DNA from: Telmatactis stephensoni
Taxonomy: Eukaryota > Cnidaria > Anthozoa > Actiniaria > Isophelliidae
NCBI GenBank assembly: GCA_029948255.1
Contig: JALIZF010001678.1
Span: 124,001-188,000, forward strand
Direction: 5' to 3'
DNA: 64,000 nucleotides
The number at the start of each line of letters is the position of its first letter. The stretch's first letter is position 1. Positions 42,801 to 52,953 of the stretch are shown here, piece by piece. The position numbers and the translations under genes were made by a program. Below the pieces are notes generated by a model. It did no database searches, had not been told where the DNA came from, and saw only the letters and a list, made by a program, of their open reading frames with translations.

Positions 42801-45781
42801 GGTTTCCTGTTTACCAAAAAGCTAGGTTTCTAAGCTAACTTCAAGATGGTGGACAATGTGGTGATGTGTTCCATCGCTACAGTATCTGCAAGTTTTGATG
42901 GAATTGTGACAGTTTGAGGCTCCATATTGCAGGAAAATCAACAAAAATAAATCTACGTGACTTCCAAATAAGGTAATGCCTGCCCAAATATGGAAAAGAC
43001 TTCATGGCCGTGCGAATGACACAATTTTATAAAGATATGTTTGATATCGCGCTCGTACTAAAATACTCCGCTCGCAACAAATCTTCCTTATTGCAAAGGG
43101 TAGAAAGTGCTTGTACTTCATGTAACAAAGAAAATATGTTGCGCGCAGAGTGGTAATAAGAGCGACGTTTCTTCTGAAACTTGCAGTTCATCAATATTGC
43201 ACGAAATCTTGCACGATTTTGTTGCGCATATTACCACAACTTAGTTACTGAATCACGCATGAAGAAGTACGTGTCCGTGCGCCTCAATGAAGTGCGCCGT
43301 ATAAATGTGTATCCTCTTTGAGAAGTCTACACACAAGCAACATTTTAGACTTACAGTACATTAATAAGCAGACCTCCAGAGGCGGTGATCAACATAACCT
43401 GAGCATCAACCTCGTATTCTTTGGTAGCGATTCTTTGAATGGCCATATAAACTAGAACACCTGTTAATACCCAAATAACCAGTACTGATAATAACGCACC
43501 CATTACCTCTAAAGAAATAATTAGAGAAAATAAGGGTTAATAAGTCTATCAGGGGCGGCGTAGAAAGACTATCTGGAAAGGGAAAGGGGGAGGGGAAGGG
43601 GAGAAGGGAGAGGGGAGAGAGGAGAGGGGAGAGGGGAGAGGGGAAAGGGGAGAGGGGAGAGGGGAGAGGGGAGAGGGGAGAGGGGAGAGGGGAGAGGGGA
43701 GAGGGGTTAGTCTTGTATGAAAAACTGGCACCAAAAGTGAAAACCCTCTATTATATAACCACACCACTGTCTATTCATGACACGAGTCTAATCATAACAC
43801 GATATAACTTGCTTGAAACGTTGCGCCTAACACGATTTTTTGGAGATTAATTGTCATACGATGCATTTGTTTAAACTGTAAATTGTTGCTTGAGAGCGAA
43901 GAGTTAAGGTCTGCATGCATTTTATTTATTTTATTTTTCATCAAATTTAAAACGCGTCAATTAGTCCAAGACTGTCTACAATTCGACGAGACACTCTACC
44001 AACACGCTGGCTCAGCACCCTCCCCTCCTTTTTCAAATTTTGCCTTTGTATCCCCCCCCCCCCGCCACGCATTACCAACCTGCTCTGTACCACCCATAGG
44101 AAAGTTTTTTGGTCGCTGGTCGCGTAGCAACATATAAAGCAAACAAAGAAATCATAAAACCAGCGAAGTCAGACAGCATGTGAGCAGCATCGGTCATAAT
44201 TGCGAGACTGTTTGACAGATATCCACCTGAAAAAATAGGAAAATATGAAGTTAATTTTCTAAATAGGCATATAAAGCGTTAGCGTGCATATAAAGCAAGA
44301 ATTGAGCTTCTAATTAACGTGTTTTCTTTTGTACTTTGCGGAAACATTTGCGGAAACGTGTGGAAAATGTTTCTGTAATATATTTCCGTTTACCTGAGCC
44401 TTTCGGGCCGCCCCTACGATGCTCAAATCATGCGCCGTAACTCGTTGGAGCAGCGCGTGATTCAGACGCTAGGCGCGCTTAATTCTGTCTAACCACTGCT
44501 TTACTACATAAATGCGACAGACCCTGTCGAACCAACGACAATTGTCGCACAAATAAAAACTGCCGCACCGAATTCAGACATTATTCTTTTGCTGAACGTC
44601 TTCTCGGATAAGGACGTTAAACCGTAGGCCCCGTCTCTCTAACACTTCACCACTTGCACCGGAGGGACGTTAAAGAACCCACACCACTATTCGGGGAGAG
44701 TAGGCCATGAAGTTGCCGGTGTGTGTGGTCTGTCCTATAACACTACAGGGCCCACAGTAATTGGCGAAAGCTGTTGTGGTGACCCTGCCTTCACTGGAAG
44801 GAATAAGCTTGTAAATAAAACTTAATTCAGCAATTAGGTATGCTGGTATAAAAGGAGCGGCGTTTTGTAACGAGCTCAAAACGTGAGCGTGATGCTAACG
44901 TACTTAAACATTTAGACACGGCAAATACTTGGTAAGTAACGAAACAGTCGCCGCACGGCACGAAACACCATGTGGCACGATCACGGAGCCTCACAATGCC
45001 TTTTAGACACTGTTTAGAAATCTGTAAAGCAAAACGTCGGGATTTATGACGGGTAAATATTTCGGGGAAGATTAATCGAGGAGTGCTCTTGGAAAAGCTT
45101 AAAATTATAAATGAATAAAAATGAATAATAAAATTTGTACTGTTGAACAATGCTGTAGTTTCTAGCTAGTTTTGAAGCCAGCAAAGTTCTATTCTAAAAG
45201 ATGACGAAGCCGGAAAATTGCATTGTACGCCGGCAAGCTGTAATTTTCTGCCCGAATTTCCAAAAAATAGTTGGGTCAAGAAAGCTTCTGCGATTTGTTT
45301 TATTTTTTCAGACAAATTTAAAACTTAACGCTAGCTAAAAATAAAACGTGTAAAGGAAAGACACTTAACGTATCTTCAGGCGAAGGCAGATTCGAGTTAA
45401 AAATTGTTTTGGCGATAAGTAAAGTAGATAAAGATCACTGACATTTCAAGGCAGTTAACAAGTTAACAACCATTGTAGCGTAAACTTTCTACGGGTAACT
45501 TAAATTTATCATCACGAAATAGAATAAAAGAATGACTGCTAATAATTGGTGAGTACTTTGGCTAAAATTACAAAGGATCATAAAAACAAAAAATTGGGGA
45601 AAAGCAGCTACCATAACAGAACTAACCAATACCAAATTAACCAGCAATTCGGATTATCTTTTCAAGATGAAACATAAAGACAACCGGAGTACTTACCAAC
45701 GAATTCTGCCACCATAAATACAAGGCAGAAAATACTTGCTATCCATAATTTCTTCCTTGGGTCACTTTTTGATTTCTTCAT
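39821..45781 (-). CDS. SLC30A: Zinc transporter of the SLC30A (ZnT2/3/8) group, complete, 7 exons
   Basis: Family role: proton-coupled export of zinc from cytosol into vesicles or out of the cell. Exons (minus sense): 45781-45697, 44226-44080, 43508-43355, 42284-42038, 41363-41258, 40685-40551, 39963-39821. All junctions are GT-AG and phases agree, giving 338 codons, at the short end of the usual 320-390. The start ATG opens a short basic N-terminus ([13 protein letters not shown]). The zinc site is HDHD: His44 and Asp48 in helix 2 ([10 protein letters not shown]), His189 and Asp193 in helix 5 ([10 protein letters not shown]). Between helices 4 and 5 lies a His-rich loop (GHGHSHG, SHSHGG, residues ~137-153). 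The C-terminal domain has [13 protein letters not shown] and ends in a Cys-containing tail. Exact paralogue not determined. Confidence 0.93.
40037..40540. repeat. MITE family D, copy 2, interrupted
   Basis: The ends (TTTGCCATTCCAAAGTTAAG, AGTTGAATTATGGGACTGTT and complements) match copy 1 at 23624-23877. The centre is interrupted by the element at 40151-40408. It reaches to within about 10 bases of zinc transporter exon 6. Confidence 0.65.
40151..40408. repeat. Nested MITE inside family D
   Basis: Terminal repeats CGGTTTTCGATATTCTGCGA and its complement, then TTCAAACGCCAACC / GGTTGGCGTTTGAA. The inside includes CGAACATACCCCGAACATAC. Confidence 0.8.
41418..41561. repeat. Inverted-repeat MITE in zinc transporter intron
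   Basis: AGGGTGTTTTCCATTTAGTG and CACTAAATGGAAAGCACCCT ends; GGCCAGAACGGCC / GGCCGTTCTGGCC next. Confidence 0.88.
42345..42505. repeat. GGAA/GAGA low-complexity tract
   Basis: GGAAGGAAGGAAGGAAGG and GAGAGAGAGAGAG runs in a zinc transporter intron. Confidence 0.9.
43575..43706. repeat. (GAGAGGG)n minisatellite
   Basis: GAGAGGGGAGAGGGGAGAGG runs about 50 bases upstream (minus sense) of zinc transporter exon 3. Confidence 0.9.
44227..45696. other. Zinc transporter intron 1, no other feature seen
   Basis: A region of roughly 1.5 kb with moderate base composition. The short frames on the minus strand (44670-45150) show no domain. Confidence 0.4.
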
Positions 45782-46884
45782 TTTATTACCTTCCGTTTTA
45801 GTGGGAAAATAAGGCAAATTTTTATGGGCAAAAGGTCATTGGTGACCTGTTTGTTTATTTGCAAGTTACAGGTATAGAATGGTTGTGACAGCATTGGCTT
45901 ATGCGCATGCGTAAAACCGCTCACTTCACGAAACACAAAATGGCCGGGTGCTGATGCATGTGGGATGTAGATTCTTGGTATAAAATCTCAGATAAAATCA
46001 TTAGTATATTTCCCAAATTAAAATGTGACCTTTTTTCCGTATGAAGCACCTTCAAAATCCTTAATAACTTGTTTTTGTTTTCTATTCAAGATCGAATAAA
46101 TGAAACGGAAAAATGAAAGAGAAGTAGGATGGAAACGAAGGAAGAAAATGAAAGGGAATTTGAAAAAGGAAAAAGAAATTAAAACAAGAGCGAAAGAATG
46201 AATTTAATAAAGAAAACTTAGAAGAAAAACGGAGGAAAGAAACAGAAAAAATGTATGTATTTGTAATATGAAAGTTAGCTGGCTTTATAATAAAGCTCAA
46301 ACACTGAAAGAATTTTTAATTGAAGAAAGACGAAGATATCTGGGAATTATAATAGACATAACTAGACAGGGAATCTCTATGCAAATGATTACGAAGCTTT
46401 ATAAATAAACAGATAAATAAATATTTTTAATTGACACCCCCCTGAAGGGGCCGTTTTCCACTCCACGCTCACTACCACTGCAGTCAATATTCTTTAAATA
46501 CATCACTTAATTCACATGTTGATTTTTGCTGAGGGAGGAAAAACCGGAGAACCGGGAGAAAAAAATCCCTGTGGCAAGGGAGAGAACAACACATCAAACA
46601 AACTCGGAAAATCAGGAAATGAATAACAGCTTCGAAACAACGGTGAAAGGCGAGCAGTGAACTACTATGCACTTCTATGCCATCCTTGCTACCCACCCCC
46701 TACCCACGCTTTCAATAAAAGTGCTTTAACTTTGTTTGCTTTTGACTACTATAACAATAAATCTCTTTGTTTTCAGTACAGTTCTAGGTCAAACTTGCTT
46801 AAACCAAAACTCATTCCTTGGTTACCTCGCATTTAAACTAACACAACCGAGTCAGTCTTGTTTCTTGGCACAGAAGATAGAATT
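45782..46884. promoter_or_regulatory. Shared upstream region of the divergent zinc transporter and aquaporin genes
   Basis: 1.1 kb separates the two start codons, so both promoters should lie here. No TATA box or repeated operator could be assigned. A purine-rich stretch occupies 46100-46250. Confidence 0.45.
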
Positions 46885-49552
46885 ATGCCTCGCTGTAGAC
46901 GATTGAAAGGTACATTTTACAATTTCCGCATCTTTTTTGTGCTTGCATCAATTGAGAATTCATTTCAAAACGTTTTAAAACTTTAAAATTTCAAGTCAAA
47001 TTTTTTGTGTACTCCGTAAATTAATGTAAACAGATCTGATGCTACAATGAACTTTCCAGTTACTTGAAAAGCGAAGAAACTGCAGTCCTATTTCTGTGAT
47101 ACAGTAAAGAATGAGTTAGAATTTTTAAAATTGTTTCCCTTTGCTCTGACCAGAGTTAACTTGCATTTTGTGTATGTTATAGTTGGCGTTCGTGAAGTAT
47201 TCACAGGCGATTTGTGGGTCTCAGCATTCGCCGAGTATACAGCAACTCTTTTTTACGTCTTTGTTGTTTCTGGTTCTTCACTACGTTGGGAAGGAACTCC
47301 AAGCAGCGTTAAGATTTCTCTGGCAGCAGGACTTGCCATGGCTGCAGTAACGCAAGCATTTCGTTGGATCAGCAGACCTTTGGTGCATGTGAATCCTTGC
47401 GTGTCCCTTGCTTCGTTTTTGTCTGGAGATACAGGACTTGTTGCGATGGCAATTTATATCGTGGTTCAATGTTTTGGAGGTAATGCGTATATTTTTTTGG
47501 TTGGTATATGATTATTTTATACGATTAGAAATAAAAAATTCGAACTCTTTTAGTTTCCGCCATCCGTCAGAGCAACTGAGAATAATTTATTCGTAAATTC
47601 ACTATTTAAGCGATAGGAAGTATAGGACGTATATACGATGGAAAAATAGGAAATGAAACCTGGAAACGAAGGAAGGAAGGAAGGAAGGGAACCGGGAGGG
47701 AGGGAGGGAGGGAGGGAGGGAGGGAGGGAGGGAGGGAGGGAGGGAGGGAGGGAGGGAGGGAGGGAGGGAGGGAAAGGGGTAACTGAGGAAGGAAGGGAGG
47801 GAGAGAGGAAGGGAAGAAGGAGGGAAGGTGGAGGTAGTGAGGAATCAAATCAAGGGAAGGAATAAAAAGGGAAGGAAAGACTTAAATGAGAATATGTCGG
47901 GGAAATATTCCTTTACTCATCTACATGACGTGTTTTTTAGCAATCACTGGAGTTGCATTGATAAAGGTACTCAGTCCTGAACACGCCCGCGGGATCCTCG
48001 GATCAACAGTTCCTGCCTCGGGAACATCATCAGTACAGGCGTTTGGTACTGAAGCCATTTTGACGTTCTTCCTCGTTCTTTCCATACTCGCTACACTGGA
48101 CGCTGTTAAATACGACATCTATGCACGCTATGACGTCTCGGCCGCTGTCGGACTGGCTACCGTTACTTGTTATCTAGTTGGCGTAAGTACTATCGAAAGA
48201 GCAGATTTCACATGAGTGTGAAACGGATAGCGCCTTGTACCGTGACCGTGTCAGTGCCGTGTTGTTTATTAAACCATTCGAAATTCCTGCCGTAACCGTG
48301 CCTTGACCGTGCGGTGCCGTTTTCACAGTCATACGAAATCTACTCTAACTGCATGTAGTCCATTTTGGTTGTAGGTTCCTCTAACTGGTGCGGGCCTCAA
48401 CCCTGCTAGATCTCTTGGACCAGCAATATTAACAAATACTTGGGACAGTCACTGGGTAAGTGCGCTGAAGTGAACACGCATTGACGGTGATAAATACTTA
48501 GTACGATCTCGATAGTCATGGACTGGTCAGTCCGGTTTGTTCAGTTGTTTTGTTAAGTCCAGTCAGTCTAAAGAGTCTTAGTTGGTCTTGTTGGCCTAGT
48601 TAGACTAGTTAGTCTAATTCCAAGTCTAGTTGGTGTATACATGCAGTTTGTCCAGTCCACGTTCTTGTCCAGTTTGGTCTGTTCAGTCAGTCCAAGTTGG
48701 TCATTCGGTCGTCCAGTTAGTCTAAAGAGTCTATAGTCAGTCTTGTAGGTCTGTTCAGTTCACACGACCGTTAGTTAGTCTTCCCAGTCTCGTCTGTCCG
48801 GAATGAACAGACTAACTGGACGAACCAGACCAGTTGGTCTTAAGAGTCTAGTCAGTTTTGTTGGTCTGTTCAGTTTACACAGTCTAATCTTTCCAGTATA
48901 GTATAGTTGGTCTAGACCTTCCAGTCGGGTTATAGTGTAGTCTGGTCAGTCCAGACAGTAAGGACTGGACATACGGTGCTACTTTTCATGCAATGCACGC
49001 CCAACAATTACGTTACACCGTGTATCCACCTCTGCAAAAGTTGTGCGCAACGTCAAAAAATGCAGACGTATAACGGAGGTCTACTACTGTAACTTTCTCT
49101 GTAACTGCTGCAGGGATGCAGCTCTGCTGTTACGCATAACTTTACAGGAACATCTAGGGAAGGTGTGTCATGTCAAGCCTTAACGACCTGGACATACGGT
49201 GCAACTTTTTTTTAGCAACACAGCGCACAAAACACTGCGCCCAACCCTGCAATGTTGCATTCAACGTTACGAAAAAATTGCAGCGGTAGAACTCGATGCC
49301 AAACTGTTGCTCGCAACGTTGCGCGGACGTGTTGCAGAGTTGCGCACAATGTTGAAAAGGTTGCAAGAAAAGTTTCACGAAATGCGTACAAGCTCATTGA
49401 ATCCATTAATTGTGGTTTAGGTGTATTGGTGTGGTCCACTGGTTGGTTCAGTTGTTGCAGGAGTACTTTACAACTTGTTGCTACACAGCCGGTCAGCTTG
49501 GAACAAAAACGACACACCGACAGACAGCGAGGAGTCTTCACTTACACCCTAA
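46885..49552 (+). CDS. AQP: Aquaporin, complete, 5 exons, NPC/NPA type
   Basis: A membrane channel of the MIP family for water or small solutes. Exons: 46885-46909, 47183-47479, 47941-48182, 48375-48455, 49421-49552. Junctions are GT-AG, phases agree, 258 codons, a normal length. The first pore motif is HVNPCVSLA (Asn79-Pro80-Cys81), with Cys replacing the usual Ala. The second is canonical, [11 protein letters not shown] (197-199), with the selectivity-filter Arg200. By alignment to AQP1-type sequences the helix-5 filter position is Tyr instead of His. The last exon reads [20 protein letters not shown] and ends in an acidic Ser/Thr tail. The first exon encodes only eight basic residues, so its start is less certain than the rest. 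It is divergent from the zinc transporter. Confidence 0.9.
47690..47830. repeat. (GGGA)n microsatellite in aquaporin intron 2
   Basis: GGGAGGGAGGGAGGGAGGGA for about 80 bases, then irregular GGAAGG units. It generates false proline/serine-rich frames on the other strand. Confidence 0.95.
48199..48347. repeat. MITE family A, copy in aquaporin intron 3
   Basis: GAGCAGATTTCACATGAGTG at the left and CACAGTCATACGAAATCTAC at the right. It begins 17 bases after the exon 3 donor and ends 27 bases before exon 4, so it makes up nearly the whole intron. Confidence 0.85.
48500..48970. repeat. Degenerate GTCCAGTCAGTCTAGT tandem repeats
   Basis: Irregular units of GTCAGTC, CTAGTTGGTCT and GTCCAGT fill most of the first part of aquaporin intron 4. 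Confidence 0.8.
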
Positions 49553-49569
49553 AGAGGTCATTTTTCCCG

Positions 49570-50206
49570 GTTGGGGGGGGGGGGGTACTCCCTATATTGG
49601 TGTGCTAGGGATGATCGTCGTATATTTTATGACACCAACAGAAAAGAATTAGCAGAACTTATTCAAAAAAATACTAATATTAATATCAACAACATGAACA
49701 CTGATAATCGTTTTTTATTTCTGATGAATCCCAGAACAAGCTTTCTACAAAAAACTGTGTCAGCACATGTATATAAATGCATGCTGATACGAGAAAGGAA
49801 ATTAGAGACTTAAAATTATAGAGAAATTTAACTTATTTGGATTTCACCTATGTACTTTAAGTATACAGTGCCAAATAAAACGTTGTTGTTGTTGTTGTTG
49901 TTGTATATTTTAGGGGTTGAAATCGCCGATTTGGTATTTTTTAGGGGTCGTCAGAGAAAATCCAAGGTTTTTCAGAAAAGATGGTATTTTTTAGGGGTAC
50001 AAACAACGACACTTTGAATTAGTGCTGTTCGATTGTTTTCTTTGTTAGTTTTTTGTTTGATTTTTTGGTATTTTTAGGGGTATTTTTGAGCTGTTAGGTA
50101 TTTTTTAGGATCGAAAATTTTGGCATTTGGGTATTTTTTAGGGTACGTTTTGGAGGTTTCCGACGATCATCCCTAGCGTTTTGACCCCGAAGAACCCCCC
50201 CCCCCC
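49570..50206. mobile_element. G/C-tailed MITE carrying a LINE insertion
   Basis: The ends are CCCGGTTGGGGGGG at the left and CCCCCCCCCCGGG at the right; GGGATGATCGTCG inside the left end is mirrored as CGACGATCATCCC near the right. TCATTTTT flanks both ends, a plausible 8-bp duplication. It starts directly after the aquaporin stop codon, so it may form part of the 3' UTR. Confidence 0.7.
49628..49915 (+). mobile_element. 5'-truncated LINE tail with target duplication
   Basis: Bounded by TATATTTTA on both sides. It codes for a fragment resembling the end of a non-LTR polyprotein (NTDNRFLFLMNP) and ends in a (GTT)n tail at 49883-49903. Confidence 0.7.
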
Positions 50207-50504
50207 CCCGGGTCATTTTTTTCCCCAAAGTCCGGTCGTTCATTAGGCTTTATACTTGAGTGTGTACGTAGACCAGCGATACGGATACTCTTGGAACAAA
50301 ACTGAGTTATCTGTCTCAGAAGTGATTCCGTTTAGAATTTATTTACTTGTATACGAGACAACTGAAGATAGCATCACATAAAGTTAACTCTAATTTAACC
50401 GAAATAGTTCAATCACATATCGCGCTAACCTGAACCAAAACTGAATACATTGTGAATTTGCTTTATAACTTGTTATATGGTGCAGTTTTATCTTCGTGAT
50501 TGCG

Positions 50505-50650
50505 TTGTTACACGCGAACACGTTGCACGAACCATTACAGCGTGTAACATATCCTGCATTGCAAAATCATCGCGAGAAAACGATTGCAGCAACATTTTTC
50601 TGCGTTGTGCCGTGTAACACCCTGCAATGGTTCGTGCAACTTGTTTTACA
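50505..50650. repeat. Inverted-repeat MITE
   Basis: GTTGCACGAACCATTACAG and CTGCAATGGTTCGTGCAAC arms. Related GTTGCGC-rich sequence lies in aquaporin intron 4 at 49180-49370. Confidence 0.7.
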
Positions 50651-51224
50651 ATGCCATTGCAGGGGCGGACTTATCGGACGGATGCAGAGGTGCGTACCCC
50701 CTCCCGTGACAACTTTGAGTCCCTTTCTCCTTGACACTTTTCCGAAATATCTTCTGGATCGGTTCTTCCGGTAGACGCGTGTACCATTTTTTGAAGTCAG
50801 GTTTCCCGCTCTTTTTTATCATTAGCAAACGGATTTCCGGATGAATTAGTTGAATGGTAAGCATCCCAGAACTCATAGACGTTGAAATTGATTTTTCCTC
50901 TTTACCCTTTCTACTCTCATGCGTTGCCTAATGCCTCAAAAATAACCAACAAAGTTACCAAATTGTTGTGATTTAATTTCAAATTCATTTGATTTTCATA
51001 CAATAAAGTGTTATCAATTGTATTGATTATAGAATTCTTCAAGGATAATTCATGAAATTCTATGGTGTTGTATTACTTGTCTCACTGTATGATGACCCGA
51101 TTTGCATATCAAAGTTTTAAGTTTTAGCCTCTATACAAATGTACAGAGTTCACCCCCACCTAACTTACCACAAGTGTCACTTTTTATCCCCCTCCCCCCA
51201 AAAAAAATTTGAGTGGCCCCGTCT
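50651..51224. other. Intergenic, nothing coding recognised
   Basis: It includes a GCGTACCCCCTCCCGTGAC tract resembling 38900-38925 and AT-rich sequence. Confidence 0.45.
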
Positions 51225-51329
51225 ACACGTATACGTTTACGTTTGTAAACGCATACTTTTTTATGCGTTTAGGCCTTCCGTCCACACGTAAACGCCTGAA
51301 ACGCTCATCGTAAACGCATATTTTCGAAT

Positions 51330-51360
<31 letters not shown>

Positions 51361-51596
51361 ACTAAAAAGCGTTTACGTGTGGACACCCGTAAACGCATAC
51401 TTTCGAAAACGCTGACGTCACAATATCATTCAATATTGTTTTCGAGTTGAAGCGTTTACGTGTGGACGAGTCTAACCGCATAGAAATGTATACGTTTACT
51501 AGCATCAAGTTGTTCGTGTGATGCCGCTGTAAACGGCCATCGTTTTCGTGTGGATGCAAATACTTTTATGCGTTTACAAACGTAAACACATACGTG
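51225..51596. repeat. GTAAACGCATA-rich MITE
   Basis: Terminal repeats CACGTATACGTTTACGTTTG and complement. The inside repeats CGTTTACGTGTGGAC and GTAAACGCATA many times in both orientations. Confidence 0.85.
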
Positions 51597-51784
51597 TTGG
51601 ACATAAGGGGAACCCTTCATTATTTGTGTCTGTCGTTCTTTGAAACGTCCACGTATACATGCTTCTGAAATATTGACTGATATTTTCCCAATGGTCATTA
51701 TTTTGGGCTCAGCTTCTATGTTTTGAAGGGTCAATGTTTGTGCAAATAGATATATGCTTCACTTGCCACACACAAAGGAATTAG

Positions 51785-52039
51785 CAGGCTCGTAACATGG
51801 TATATGGGATCAGGGATCAAGCCCCAAATTATGGCCAGGATCAGGGATCAGAGGCCAGGGCTCAGGGATCAAATGGGTGGGATTGAGGATCAGGGACGTT
51901 GGGCCAGGATCAGGGATCAGCTCAGTTTTTTGTACCAAGGATCAGGGATCTAAAATTTCTAAAAATATGGGCTCACGGATTAAAATTTCCGTAAAAACCC
52001 GGGATCAGTGAGACGAAAATATACCATGTTACGAACCTG
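51785..52039. repeat. MITE family C, copy 2
   Basis: An inverted relative of 21774-22028 with the same ends (CAGGCTCGTAACATGGTATA) and GGATCAGGGATCA words. It is inserted in an older repeat (51740-52170) whose words ACTGAGCTTTATGCA and CAAAACTTTTGTC-type sequence recur inverted at 31280-31335. Confidence 0.88.
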
Positions 52040-52953
52040 AATTAGAAAAAGCTACATAAAGCAATAAAACTTTTGTCTTGTTACGAATGACTGAGCTTTA
52101 TGCATTCAGCCTCATCTTGATTCCTTTGCATGTGGCACGTGAAGCATATCTCAGAAGATGGCCATTGTACGATGTACAAGTGTTGACTATGCAAGTTCAC
52201 CAATTGGCATGTGTTCTAACCATAGCTGATGCATGAATAAGTACAATTTCTCACTCAAGGAAACCTGAGAAGTAAAGACAATATTCACTTTAGTTTTCCA
52301 TACTTGACAAATCAATCTATTAGCATGAATATGCAGGAGTTGGGAAGAGTTACCCAAGGTCTCAACAAATAATATTTTTTATCAGTCAGAACACTGATCA
52401 CTACATCTACATCTTACCAACTTACTTGCCCAGTCCATTTGTTAGTGGGTGGTAAGCAGTAGGGTGTTAGGGGAGGAGAGATAAGGGGGTTACAAATTAA
52501 CACGAGCCAAAGGTAGGTGAATAGGTTGAATCTTATCAGTTACTCTTATTTGTATTCAAATCCGTGCAAGAATGCATGTGATGACAGTGACTCACATCTC
52601 AATTGAAAGCCACTGGAAATACAGTAGAACTGGTACAATAGGCAGTCTAGCTTCAAGGGGTACATGTATCTGTCTTAATGAAGTCTCTCAGTCACAGTTA
52701 TCAAGGTTCTTAGGATACATTATATGCAGCTGAGGTTGGAAGATATCTTGATAGAATAGAAAGATATCTTGATAAGAGAGAGCCCTTTTCAAGAGAGCTC
52801 TGCGTTAAAGGATTAAAGGGTGTCTCTCTGTAATGGACATTTTCTTCGCAAAAATGACATCTACTTTATAACTGAATTCATAATTGTACTGACAGTGGTG
52901 AAAACAAACACCATCCATTCCAAGATTCTGGCAATAGACCTACATGTATTTAC
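52040..52953. other. Flank or last intron of NAPRT, no exon found
   Basis: The last NAPRT exon (a few dozen codons by comparison with the family) should lie at or left of here on the minus strand, but I could not identify it. Confidence 0.4.

Noticed and set aside
47606..47865. Proline/serine-rich frame LPPSLPPS and its Gly/Arg-rich opposite
   Set aside because: Direct translation of the (GGGA)n run in an aquaporin intron.
49154..49608. Four overlapping frames on both strands of aquaporin intron 4
   Set aside because: They arise from GTTGCGC-rich repetitive sequence. The real exon (49421-49552) uses another frame, supported by splice phase and family similarity.
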